Source: Gammaproteobacteria bacterium (GTDB taxonomy: Bacteria > Gemmatimonadota > Gemmatimonadetes > Longimicrobiales > Gaopeijiaceae). From it: DNA of 50,573 bases. The notes under the pieces were generated by a model. The model was given only the letters and a program-made list of their open reading frames with translations, was not told where the DNA came from and searched no databases. The position numbers and the translations under genes are program-made. This document shows, piece after piece, positions 26,089 to 38,072 of this stretch; positions within the stretch are counted from its first letter, which is position 1; the number at the start of each line of letters is the position of its first letter. The stretch is from NCBI GenBank assembly GCA_009840525.1, contig VXNP01000016.1, positions 1 to 50,573 on the forward strand, written 5' to 3'.

Positions 26089-27261
26089 TCAGCTCCCGGC
26101 GCCCGCTCTCCCGGCCGCCAGATACGCCGACCAGTCCTGCATGACCCGGCGTCGGCGCTCGAACAGGTCGCTCCTGAAGTACGCGCCCTCGACCCCGCCG
26201 ACCTTGTGCGCCAGCGCCGCCTCGGCGACCGTGCGGTCCACGCCCGCCTCGGCGGCCCAGTCGCGGAACGAGCTGCGCAGCCCGTGCACCGTGCTCGGGA
26301 TGCGCAAGTCCCGAAACGCCCCCGCCACCTGAGGGCTCCGCAGCTCCCGTCCCTTGAAGCTGGGGAAGATCAACCCCGACCCGTTCTCGATCTCCCTGGC
26401 CCGGTCCAGCACCGCAAGCGCGCCCGTCGAAAGGGGCACCCGGTGCTCCCGCCCGGTCTTCATGCGCTCGGCGGGCACCGTCCACGTCTGGCGGTCCCGG
26501 TCGATCTCCGGCCACCGCGCCCTGCGCGCCTCGCCGCTCCTCGTCGCCGTCAGGGCCACGAACTCAAGACACAGCCGGATGCCCAGCCACGCGTCCGACG
26601 CCCGGACCGCCGCAAGCGCCGCCCCTACCTCGCCGTGAGGCAAGGCCCGGAAGTGCGTCCGGTGGCGCGTGCCCCGCGGCAACGCCGCCGCGATGGCGTC
26701 GCCCGCCGGGTTGTCCTCGCGGTAGCCCCTGGCCACCGCCCACTTCATCACCGCGCCGATGCGCCGGCGCACCCGCGCCGCCGTGGGCCGCTTCTCGTTC
26801 CAGATCGGTGCCAGACAGGCCAGCACGTCGGCGGTCGTGATCTCGCCCACCCGCTTGCGCCCCAGCTTCGGAAACACGTAGTCCCGAAGACACTGCCGCC
26901 ACTGCTTCTCGCTGGCGTCGCCCTTCCAGTTCTTCGCGTGGAGCGCGATCACCTTCTCGGCCGCCCGCTCGAACGTCGGCATGCCGCCGCTGCGCGGATC
27001 CATGCCCTTGTGGATGGCGCGCCGATTCTCGAGCGCCTTCGCCCGCGCCTCGGCCAGCGTCACGACCGGATAGGGACCGAGGCCGACGTTGAAGGGCCTG
27101 CCGCCGATCCGCATCCGTTGCGCCCAGGTCTTCGACAGCTTTCCTGAGGCGGTGGGCTTGACCAGCAGCGAGAGCCCGTATCCGCCGCGACCGTCCCCGT
27201 ACCGCCCCGGTCGCTTGACGGTCCGAACGAACGCGGCGCTCAGGCGTTTGGGTCGCGTCAC
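26089..27261 (-). CDS. int: P4-type tyrosine integrase
   Basis: A 390-residue site-specific recombinase. The N-terminal DUF4102-like arm-binding domain (SAAFVRTVKRPGRYGD, GGRPFNVGLGPYPVVTLAEAR), a core-binding domain (FERAAEKVIALH to GYREDNPAGD) and the catalytic domain are all present. Catalytic residues, counted from this start: Arg241 (TATRSGEARRARW), Lys268 (ERMKTGREHR), His326/Arg329 (VHGLRSSFRDW), His352 (ALAHKVGG) and Tyr361 (EGAYFRSD). GTG 27261 has GGAG six bases upstream; a longer start at 27291 would lie inside a short repeat. It points inward from the right attachment site and should catalyse integration and excision of the element. Confidence 0.92.
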   Translation of the reverse strand: MTRPKRLSAAFVRTVKRPGRYGDGRGGYGLSLLVKPTASGKLSKTWAQRMRIGGRPFNVGLGPYPVVTLAEARAKALENRRAIHKGMDPRSGGMPTFERAAEKVIALHAKNWKGDASEKQWRQCLRDYVFPKLGRKRVGEITTADVLACLAPIWNEKRPTAARVRRRIGAVMKWAVARGYREDNPAGDAIAAALPRGTRHRTHFRALPHGEVGAALAAVRASDAWLGIRLCLEFVALTATRSGEARRARWPEIDRDRQTWTVPAERMKTGREHRVPLSTGALAVLDRAREIENGSGLIFPSFKGRELRSPQVAGAFRDLRIPSTVHGLRSSFRDWAAEAGVDRTVAEAALAHKVGGVEGAYFRSDLFERRRRVMQDWSAYLAAGRAGAGS

Positions 27262-27282
27262 GGCGTGCTCCGTGTGGATTCT

Positions 27283-27304
27283 GGTTATCACCGTAGGTTA
27301 TCAC
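27283..27304. repeat. Paired GGTTATCAC repeats beside the integrase start
   Basis: GGTTATCAC occurs at 27283-27291 and 27296-27304, 13 bases apart. A related GTTATCACT occurs near the other end of the element at 23717-23725. Position and spacing suggest integrase arm sites or an autoregulatory operator; this is inference. Confidence 0.45.
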
Positions 27305-27383
27305 TAACGGAACAAGACTAAGCGGAATCGTCTGAACCGTCAAGAGACATACAACACAAGTGATGCCAACGTGTTATCCGGAA

Positions 27384-28718
27384 TTACGAGACGTTACGGG
27401 ACCTTGCTGAACACCTATGGTGCGGTGGAATCGTGCGCGTCCTTCGGCCCACGCTCAGCATCGAGCCGTCCTTCGCGTGGACCATCGCGACCACCGCGGC
27501 ATCGCACGCTATGCGCCGCGACGTTTCCGCGGAAACGCGAATGCCGTCCAGATCGGACCTTCCGGGCTCTCCCTCCGCCGCCAGCGTCGCTGCATCGCAG
27601 TGGACCATGACCTGGTAGCGCTCGGCGCGGGTGCCGGACTCGGCGCGGGGCCGAGTCTGCAGCCCCGGTTCACCGGGGCCGCCACCCGATTCACCCCGGC
27701 TTTCCGTCGCGAGCGCATCCGAGTCTCCGCGGGAGTCGCGCGACTCGCCGCCCCCGAACCCAGCCGCCAGCGCCCGCTCCGCGAGCAGCCCCACGGCGTC
27801 CGCCCGCCGCTGCTTCGGCCTCGGCCGGAGATCATCGGAACCAGGCTCGCGGGTCGCCGCGCCTCGTCCGCTGCTTCCGGCATCCTGTCCGCCGCGGGCG
27901 GCCCCGCCCTCGCCCCGGAACAGCGCATCCGACGCCGCCTCGACCGCCCTCATCAGCACCGCTCCGACCTCGGGCTCGAGACGCCCCTTCACCACGTACA
28001 TCCCGTCGCCGTCCACGAAGACCGAGAACGCCCGGCTGCGGTGCCGGGCCTGCTCGGCCGTCAACTCCTCGTCGCGCGACAACTTCTTCCACATGCGCAC
28101 CATCTGCTCCAGGTTCGCCGCCGAGCCCGCTCGCGCGAACTCGAGCAGCTTCGCCTCGCTCTCGGGCGTGGCCACGCGCGTCAGCGCCCGCACCTTCGCG
28201 TACGAGATGCTCCCCTCCCGCAGCGCGCCGGCGGTCTGCGGCAGGTTCTGCAGTGCACGGGCGGCGCGCACCCGCTCGCGCGCCGGGCCGATCTTGATGC
28301 CGATCCGCCAGGCCAGCCACTCGGCGCAGGACCCGAAGTCGTCCTTCCAGCCGCCCCGGCGATCGAAGTCGGCAATGAGGGTCATCATCTGCGCTTCCGC
28401 GGCGTTGATGCCGGCAGCCAGCTCGGCGATGCGGTCGCCCAGCCTGGCCAGGTCGTCGTCGGGCTTGGCCCCGGAAGGGGAAGGCGCAGAGACGGGTTCG
28501 GGACGGGAGGGCGCCGGGATGGCATCGGGAGACGCGGTTCGAGCGCCGGAACCGGGGGGCGCGGAGCCGACGTCGCGAGCCACGACGTCAGTGCTCGCAG
28601 GGACGGGCCCGGCAATCGCATCGGTGGCAGGTCGGTCAACAGTCGGTTCTCGTACCACTGCGGGCCACGGAGAAGGTTGCCGGCGAATGTCGTAGAGAAC
28701 TTCCGGGGATGCGATCAT
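27384..28718 (-). pseudogene. N-terminal DUF222 half of an interrupted DUF222/HNH endonuclease gene
   Basis: The frame from ATG 28718 (GGAGG four bases before it) encodes a disordered Pro/Ala-rich N-terminus, then the DUF222 helical domain (DDLARLGDRIAELAAGINAAE, CAEWLAWRIGIKIGPARERV, ISYAKVRALTRVATPESEAK) and GRLEPEVGAVLMRAVEAA. A charged linker, YQVMVHCDAATLA and finally GRRTRTIPPH follow. At 27420 it enters the element and stops 12 residues later. In intact relatives the next residues are the HNH block, which lies at 23230-23655. Joined, the protein would be about 569 residues. DUF222/HNH proteins are common, often multi-copy, with unclear biological role. Confidence 0.85.
27420..27434. 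repeat. Attachment-site copy, right end
   Basis: GTGCGGTGGAATCGT, the partner of 23641-23655. On the minus strand it encodes the T-I-P-P-H at which the N-terminal half breaks off. Confidence 0.8.
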
Positions 28719-28738
28719 CGTTCCTCCCAACATGAGAT

Positions 28739-28759
28739 TGTACAATGACTTACGTACAA
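28739..28759 (-). promoter_or_regulatory. Inverted repeat upstream of the DUF222/HNH gene
   Basis: TTGTAC (28739-28744) and GTACAA (28754-28759) form an inverted repeat with a nine-base spacer, next to an A/T-rich TATATTT on the minus strand that could be a -10 region. It lies 20 bases before ATG 28718 and may be an operator. Confidence 0.35.
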
Positions 28760-28932
28760 ATATAACGCCACCGAAATCGGCTTCTCAGGATGCCCTGTAG
28801 TCGCCGAAGTGAGGTCTGGAGACCTTCGGAGGAGGAACGGGGCTGCGAGGGCCGTCAGCGAGCCTGTGGGAGCCCCTGGCGAGCCGGAGAATCTGGCATA
28901 TCGGACTCCGCGGAATCGCACGCTTCAAAGTT

Positions 28933-29330
28933 GTCAATGGCAGTTTGGGACTCCGCCATGTGAATTCGGGACAGCCGCGCGCTGATCCCCGGCGTCACGA
29001 ACTCCGAACCAAAGGTCAATGGCGGAACGAGACTCGCGAATGTGAATTCGGGACAGCCGCGCGTTGGTCCCCGGCGTCACGAGCGCCTAACCAGGTCAAT
29101 GGCGAAACGAGACTTGCGAATGTGAATACGCGCGAACCATCACCGGTCTTCCGGTCGATTCAGGACCGCGGAGTGCGGGTCCCCCCGGCGCCAACAGCGC
29201 CGAAACAGGTCAATGGCGGATTGGGACCCGCGAATGCGAATTCGGAAAGCTGATCTCGGACCTCAGCGAGCCGAAGCCTCCGAACTCGGCCGAATGAGGC
29301 GATGGACGCCCGCATGTGAATCCGGGCATC
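28933..29330. repeat. Intergenic tandem repeat array, about 80-bp spacing
   Basis: GTCAATGG recurs at 28933, 29015, 29095 and 29209 (spacing 82, 80, 114), each time followed by a conserved block containing GTGAATTCGGGACAGC or a close variant and, in the first two units, CCCCGGCGTCACGA. A decayed fifth unit lies near 29297-29330. The frames through it carry no protein signal. Together with 28746-28932 it forms a 660-base gene-free region between the endonuclease gene and ggt. Confidence 0.8.
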
Positions 29331-29407
29331 CGAACCCTACCGGCGGCGAGCGTGTCCCCGTCCCGTCTACGCCGCCCTCAGCGTCCGGCGATGTAGTCAG
29401 TACCCCG

Positions 29408-33234
<3,827 letters not shown>

Positions 33235-33269
33235 TCGGGGGCGCGAAGGCGACTCAGCCCTCTTCGTCT

Positions 33270-33300
33270 TGAAAAATGAGCATCCAGGGTTCATTTTTCA
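33270..33300. promoter_or_regulatory. Perfect 10-bp inverted repeat at the start of the DUF4143 ATPase gene
   Basis: TGAAAAATGA (33270-33279) and TCATTTTTCA (33291-33300) flank an 11-base spacer and end three bases before ATG 33304. A repressor binding here would block ribosome or polymerase entry; alternatively it is a weak terminator for thiC, 36 bases upstream. Confidence 0.5.
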
Positions 33301-33303
33301 GAC

Positions 33304-34461
33304 ATGTTGATCCCCAGGCCCGGCCGCTTGGCCGCTGTTGAGCGTAAGCTGAAAGACAATCCCGTCGTTGCGCTGCTCGGTGCACGGCAGGTGGGAAAGA
33401 CTACGCTCGCATTGGAACTCGCGGTCAGCCGGGAACGCGTCACCCGCTTCGATCTGGAGGATCCTCGGGATCTGGCGAGGCTGAACGAGCCGATGCTGGC
33501 CCTCGAGCCGCTCCGTGGGTTGGTGATCATCGACGAGATTCAGACCCGTCCCGGTCTGTTTCCGATCCTCCGGGTGCTCGCAGACCGCAGACCCCTGCCT
33601 GCCCGCTTCCTGGTGCTGGGCAGCGCGTCTCCGGAATTGTTGCGACAGGGATCGGAGTCGCTCGCGGGGCGCATCGGATATCACGAGCTCACGGGCTTCG
33701 ATCTGGCCGAAGTCGGTGGTGAGCATTGGCGCGAGCTCTGGCTGCGCGGCAGCTTCCCGAGAGCGTGGCTCGCGGAAGACGAAGGCCGTAGCGAACAGTG
33801 GCGGCGGGATTTCGTTCGGTCGCTTGCCGGCCACGACCTGCCCGGGCTCGGCATCTCTTTGCCGCCGGTGCTCCTGCAGGACTTCTGGACCATGCTGGCC
33901 CACTACCACGGCCAGACCTGGAACGGCTCGGAGTTGGCGCGGGCGTTCGGGCTGGCTCACACGACGGTGCGACGCTACCTGGACCGGATGACCGGTGCCT
34001 ACCTGATGCGTCAGCTTCGCCCGTGGAGGGAGAACGTCGCCAAGCGCATCGTCAAATCGCCCAAGACCTACATCGCCGACAGCGGCTTGCTGCACGTGCT
34101 ACTCGACATTGCGAACACCCGCGACCTGGCGAGGCATCCCAAGGTTGGAGCCAGTTGGGAGGGTTTCGCCATGGAGCAAGTGGTGCGTTGCATCCGGGCG
34201 CGGTGGGACGAATGCTATTTCTGGTCGGTCCACGGCGGGCCGGAGTTGGATCTCCTCGTGGTTCGTGGACGGCAGCGGCGCGGATTCGAGTTCAAGCGGA
34301 CTGACTCGCCCAAAGTCACGTCGTCGATGCGGACCGCTCGGGAGGTGCTCGGACTGAGCGGGATCGATGTGGTTCACGTGGGAGCGCACACCTTCCCGTT
34401 GGCAGAGGGAATTCGAGCGGTCAGCGGGCGCGACATTCTGACGGAAATCACGCCGCTGTAG
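33304..34461 (+). CDS. AAA ATPase with DUF4143 (PD-(D/E)XK-like) C-terminal domain
   Basis: A 385-residue protein. The N-terminal AAA module has Walker A LLGARQVGKTTLALELA and Walker B RGLVIIDEIQTRPG, then LVLGSASPELLRQGSESLAGR. A helix-turn-helix-like part (NGSELARAFGLAHTTVRRYLDRM) precedes the DUF4143 domain, where ELDLLVV and RGFEFKRTD give the D...E-x-K pattern of restriction-type nucleases. Such proteins are common, patchily distributed and of unknown function. An inverted repeat touches its start codon. A second, distantly related member lies at 43140. Confidence 0.85.
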   Translation: MLIPRPGRLAAVERKLKDNPVVALLGARQVGKTTLALELAVSRERVTRFDLEDPRDLARLNEPMLALEPLRGLVIIDEIQTRPGLFPILRVLADRRPLPARFLVLGSASPELLRQGSESLAGRIGYHELTGFDLAEVGGEHWRELWLRGSFPRAWLAEDEGRSEQWRRDFVRSLAGHDLPGLGISLPPVLLQDFWTMLAHYHGQTWNGSELARAFGLAHTTVRRYLDRMTGAYLMRQLRPWRENVAKRIVKSPKTYIADSGLLHVLLDIANTRDLARHPKVGASWEGFAMEQVVRCIRARWDECYFWSVHGGPELDLLVVRGRQRRGFEFKRTDSPKVTSSMRTAREVLGLSGIDVVHVGAHTFPLAEGIRAVSGRDILTEITPL

Positions 34462-34499
34462 GGCGGCCTTTCGCCAGCGTCTGCTGCCTCTCGGGATGC

Positions 34500-35576
34500 C
34501 TACCCCGCCGTTCCGTCGAGCAGATCGAACATCCGCTGCATCGCGATCGCCGGCACGCCCGGCCCGATGATCTGCGGGTAGTTCGCGGCGTGGTCGCTCA
34601 TGTCGATCTGCACTGCCGCTTCCTCGTAGGAGAGCCCTTGCGCGTGCAGCGCCGTCGCCCGCTCCTCGAAGTCGCGCAGGTAGGCCTGCAGATGGTCGAT
34701 GATCCCGCGATCCTGGAAGGGATCGCCGTGGCCCGGCAGCACCCAGTCGAACTCCAGTCCCTTCAGATGCTCAAGGGTCTCGGCCCACTCGCCCGGGTAG
34801 CCGTCGCCCATGAAGGGCAGCCGGGGGAGCAGCAGATCGCCTGTGATGAGCACCCGCTCGGCGGGGAGGTGGACGACCACGTCTCCGCCGGTATGACCGC
34901 GCCCGAAGAAGAGGATGCGGATCTCCCGGTCGCCGGCGAACAGCGTCATCCGCTCCGACAGGGTCGTGTTGGGGCTCTCCGGGTCGAGTCCCTCCTGGCT
35001 CGCGTAGTAGTTCTCCAGGAAGGCGAGCCGGTCCTCCAGCTCGATCCGCTCCTCCTCGATGTCGGTGCGCATGACCTGGTCCGCAAGCTGGGCGATCTGG
35101 TCCGGGAGCCCACCCACGAAGTTCTCCCAGGAGCGGCCCATCGAGCCGCCGTTCTCGATCATCTCGCGCGTGAACTCGTGCCCGATGACATGCACGTCGT
35201 CCGGGTAGGCGCTGTTGCCGTGCGCGTGGTCGAAGTGGAAGTGGGTGTTGACCACGTAGCGCAGCGGCCTGCCGGTGAGCTCCATCACTTCGTCGTACGC
35301 CGCCCGCGCCGCCGCGGGAGAGATATGCGACTCCACGAGGAGTACGTGATCGTCGTTCACCACCACCGCGCCGTGGGAGCCGACATTGAGTGAGCCGGTC
35401 CCGCGGGCGTGGAAGATCCCCGGCACCACTTCCTCGAACTCGAAGGCCGGACCCTCGTACACGGATCCCGGCGGCAACGGCATTTCGGCGGATACTTCCG
35501 GCTCCCGGGCGGCCTCGGGGGCTTCGGCGCAGGTCCAGACGAAGAGGCAGAGGAGGAGGGCGGCGAGATGACGCAT
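34500..35576 (-). CDS. Exported MBL-fold metallo-hydrolase
   Basis: A 358-residue protein. Residues 1-18 form a signal sequence with a Cys at 16 (LFVWTC), perhaps a lipoprotein, though the lipobox is not ideal. The metallo-beta-lactamase fold shows NTHFHFDHAHGNSAY (HxHxDH), FFGRGHTGGDVVVHLP, LITGDLLL and WVLPGHGDPF, so a dinuclear metal site is likely. An acidic helical insert (residues about 150-200) lies in the middle. Start ATG 35576 was chosen for its GGAAGG site and signal peptide. Substrate unknown; beta-lactamase activity should not be assumed. Confidence 0.85.
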   Translation of the reverse strand: MRHLAALLLCLFVWTCAEAPEAAREPEVSAEMPLPPGSVYEGPAFEFEEVVPGIFHARGTGSLNVGSHGAVVVNDDHVLLVESHISPAAARAAYDEVMELTGRPLRYVVNTHFHFDHAHGNSAYPDDVHVIGHEFTREMIENGGSMGRSWENFVGGLPDQIAQLADQVMRTDIEEERIELEDRLAFLENYYASQEGLDPESPNTTLSERMTLFAGDREIRILFFGRGHTGGDVVVHLPAERVLITGDLLLPRLPFMGDGYPGEWAETLEHLKGLEFDWVLPGHGDPFQDRGIIDHLQAYLRDFEERATALHAQGLSYEEAAVQIDMSDHAANYPQIIGPGVPAIAMQRMFDLLDGTAG

Positions 35577-35728
35577 GGGGTCCTTCCTGTGGTTCGGTTG
35601 GTGAGCGACAGGCGGCACGCGGCTGACCGGGAGCGACCTGCCGGGCGGCGCGCCCGCGGACGGGCGCTCACATGCAAGAATCCGACGGGCGCACCGGCTC
35701 GGCAAGTGAGCGCCGGACCGCCGGACCG

Positions 35729-37804
35729 CTACGGGATCACCCTCGCCGGGGCCAGGTTCATGACCCAGAGCCCGGTGCGCATGTCGGACACGAAGATGTT
35801 GCCCTTGTAGGGCTGCGGACCCCACGCCATGGTCGTGTTTTCGCCTTCGGGCGTGGTCATGAAGGACGCCACTTCGCGCCCCTGCGCGAGCAGATCCCCG
35901 CGCAGCTCGCCCGACACGTCGACGATGCGCAGGCCCCCCTGGTAGTAGGCGATGTAGAGCAGATCATCCTCTACCCAGAGGTTGTGGCTTCCGGCGTCGG
36001 GCAGCCTGAACTCGGCGACTTCGCGGGGATTCTCGATGTCGCTGACGTCCACGACGTGCACGTAGCCGCGGGGACCGTCGCATTCCGGGCATCCGAAGAT
36101 CTCATCCCCGAGGAACACGTAGTCGCCGTAGCGGATGGCATGGTGGGTGTTGCCGAAGAGGGCGCCGTTGATGTCGTAGAGATAGCTGTAGGAGGAGATC
36201 GGCTGCGGCTCGGTCGGCGTCCCGCCCCAGCGCCCGTCGCCGACGTCGAGCATGACCAGGCCGTCGTTCCAGTACGACAGGTAGGCGATGCCGTCCACCA
36301 CGCTCACGTCGTGCAGGTACTTGTTCGGCTTGTCGAGGCCCCAGCGCCCGGCCTCGAAGGGGTTGGCGGGGTCGGAAATGTCGATGATGTGGACGTCGAG
36401 GGTGCCGTCGTTGATGGCGTAGACCAGGTCGCCGACGAACCAGACGTTGTGGATGCCGCCCGTGAGCCCCTCGGTGTAGTGGGTGATGGTCTCGGGGTCG
36501 GCGGGGTTGGTGATGTCGATGAGGGTGATGCCGTTGCGGCGATTGGAGGCGTTCTCGCTGGTGACGATGGCGATGGTGCGCTCGTCGTTGATCTTGACGT
36601 CGTTGACGCGACGGCCGTCCACACTGACGGAGTCGACGATGGAGGGTGCGGCGGGGTCGGTGACGTCCCACGCGTACATGGTGGCCGCGGACATCGTGCC
36701 CGTGTACGCATAATCGCGCCCGTCCAGGCCCTCGAAGACCCAGAGGTCCGAGCTCGTGGTGCCCAGCGGGCCCTGGCCCACCAGCGTGACTTCCCTGGCG
36801 GCTTCCCTCGGGAAGACCTCGATGTCGACTGCTTCGGCCGCGGTTCCCGCGTCCACGTGAACGGTGAACCGGCCAGGCTCCTCAGCGACGAAGGCGCCGT
36901 CCATGTAGGTGGTGGCGGTGGCGGCGGCTGCTCCGTCCGCGCCCTCGACCTCGTAGGCCAGCGCGACATCATCCACGCGCTCGCCGGAACCGTCCATGGC
37001 GGAGACCGCGAGGCGCACCACGTCGCCGGTTCGCACTCGTGACTCGGGGGCGGACACGGCCACGCGCTCCACCGGGTTGGCTACCACGTCCAGGGCGAGC
37101 TCACCCCGCACCCCGCCCGCCTCACCGACGACCGTGACCCTACCCGGTGCGACCAGCTCCAGCCGGCCGCCGGCCGTCACGGTGGCCACGGCCTCGTCCG
37201 CCGAGGACCACTCCACCATCTCCTCTGCGTGCTCCTCCCCCGCCGTGGTGATCGCCCGCCCCGTCAGCGCGAAGGACGTCCCCGCGTAGCTGGCGTAGCC
37301 GGGCGGGTCGATGTCGATGCGCGCCACCGGGTAGTCGTTCACCTTCACGGGGATCTCGGCGGCCGGCGTCCAGTTGGGCTGGTCCGGGGACGGCCCGGCC
37401 AGGCCGAGGAAAACGCCGATCACCGCCTCTCCGTATTGCGTGCCCCGCAGGACGTAGGTCTCGGGAATCTCGTCCTTGATGGAGCGCAGCTCGAACGGCC
37501 CGAGCGTGCTCACCCCCCACAGGGCTCCCTCGACCACGTTGCCGGCCTCGTCGCGCAGGATGCCGCGGAAGGTGATGGAGTCTCCCCGCTGCACCTCGAT
37601 GATGGCCGGCACGATCTCGATGGTCGCCACCATGGCGGCCAGATCGGACGGGCTCGGGTCGGGAGTTGCGGCTTCCTGGTCGGGAATCGCGGTCTCCGCC
37701 GCATCGGCTGCATTGGCGGGCGCGGGCGGGGCGGGTGCCGCGTACCCCCCGCATCCGGCGGCGAGTACGAGGACGATCGGAAGGGCGAGGGCGGAACGCG
37801 TCAT
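35729..37804 (-). CDS. Lipoprotein with Ig-like domains and LVIVD repeats
   Basis: A 691-residue protein. The N-terminus MTRSALALPIVLVLAAGC carries a clean lipobox LAAGC at Cys18. Residues 60-330 look like bacterial Ig-like (Big) domains: DSITFRGILRDEAGNVVEGA, VEWSSADEAVATVTAGGRLELVAPG and VTVVGEAGG. The C-terminal 350 residues are LVIVD-type propeller repeats: VYAINDGTLDVHIIDISDPA, GYVHVVDVSDIENPREVAEF and GGLRIVDVSG. Likely anchored in the outer membrane and exposed; probably binding or structural. It is divergent from the aminotransferase gene. Confidence 0.85.
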   Translation of the reverse strand: MTRSALALPIVLVLAAGCGGYAAPAPPAPANAADAAETAIPDQEAATPDPSPSDLAAMVATIEIVPAIIEVQRGDSITFRGILRDEAGNVVEGALWGVSTLGPFELRSIKDEIPETYVLRGTQYGEAVIGVFLGLAGPSPDQPNWTPAAEIPVKVNDYPVARIDIDPPGYASYAGTSFALTGRAITTAGEEHAEEMVEWSSADEAVATVTAGGRLELVAPGRVTVVGEAGGVRGELALDVVANPVERVAVSAPESRVRTGDVVRLAVSAMDGSGERVDDVALAYEVEGADGAAAATATTYMDGAFVAEEPGRFTVHVDAGTAAEAVDIEVFPREAAREVTLVGQGPLGTTSSDLWVFEGLDGRDYAYTGTMSAATMYAWDVTDPAAPSIVDSVSVDGRRVNDVKINDERTIAIVTSENASNRRNGITLIDITNPADPETITHYTEGLTGGIHNVWFVGDLVYAINDGTLDVHIIDISDPANPFEAGRWGLDKPNKYLHDVSVVDGIAYLSYWNDGLVMLDVGDGRWGGTPTEPQPISSYSYLYDINGALFGNTHHAIRYGDYVFLGDEIFGCPECDGPRGYVHVVDVSDIENPREVAEFRLPDAGSHNLWVEDDLLYIAYYQGGLRIVDVSGELRGDLLAQGREVASFMTTPEGENTTMAWGPQPYKGNIFVSDMRTGLWVMNLAPARVIP

Positions 37805-37999
37805 GAGTCCAACTCCAGGTTGATGGGTCCGGCCCGGGGCCGGAGAATCGCCATTGCTGCTCCTACACCCGAACAACATACGCGAGCCGACTCGCCAAGC
37901 GACGCCAGAGGACGGGAAGATGACGGTTTCACGTTGACCTTGGCGAGGACGAGGTGATGCGCTGAGGCGTCGAGGCTCGGCGAGTCAGGAGCGTGGGAG

Positions 38000-38028
38000 T
38001 TTTCAATCGCCGCGCGGTTTTCTAGCTT
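38000..38028 (+). promoter_or_regulatory. Candidate promoter of the aminotransferase gene
   Basis: TTTTCA (38000-38005) and TAGCTT (38023-38028) with a 17-base spacer, 45 bases before ATG 38073, in a divergent intergenic region. Confidence 0.35.
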
Positions 38029-38072
38029 GACCTTCCCCTGCAATCGCAACCGCCACCCCCGGAGCCCGCCGA

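Larger units (their letters stand above)
23641..27434. mobile_element. 3.8-kb integrative element with tyrosine integrase, inserted in a DUF222/HNH gene
   Basis: The boundaries are 15-bp direct repeats with one mismatch (23641-23655 and 27420-27434); removing one repeat and the intervening DNA (3,779 bp) rejoins the two halves of the endonuclease gene in frame. The integrase lies beside the right end and is transcribed inward, as usual for such elements. Cargo is a signal peptidase I and a DUF4328 membrane protein. Both ends are richer in A/T than the chromosome. No excisionase, replication, relaxase or capsid gene is seen, so mobility would depend on the integrase and helpers. Confidence 0.85.

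Noticed and set aside
25766-26515. 249-residue minus-strand frame in the element's gene-free segment
   Set aside because: Its second half is an out-of-frame reading of the integrase and the rest is Gly/Arg-rich without features.
23641-27434. Prophage remnant
   Set aside because: No capsid, portal, terminase, lysis or repressor gene is visible; an integrase alone fits an integrative element better.
28945-29253. 102-residue open frame on the plus strand in the repeat array
   Set aside because: It is only a reading of the tandem repeats; no start signal, no fold pattern, and the unequal unit lengths would change the frame between units.
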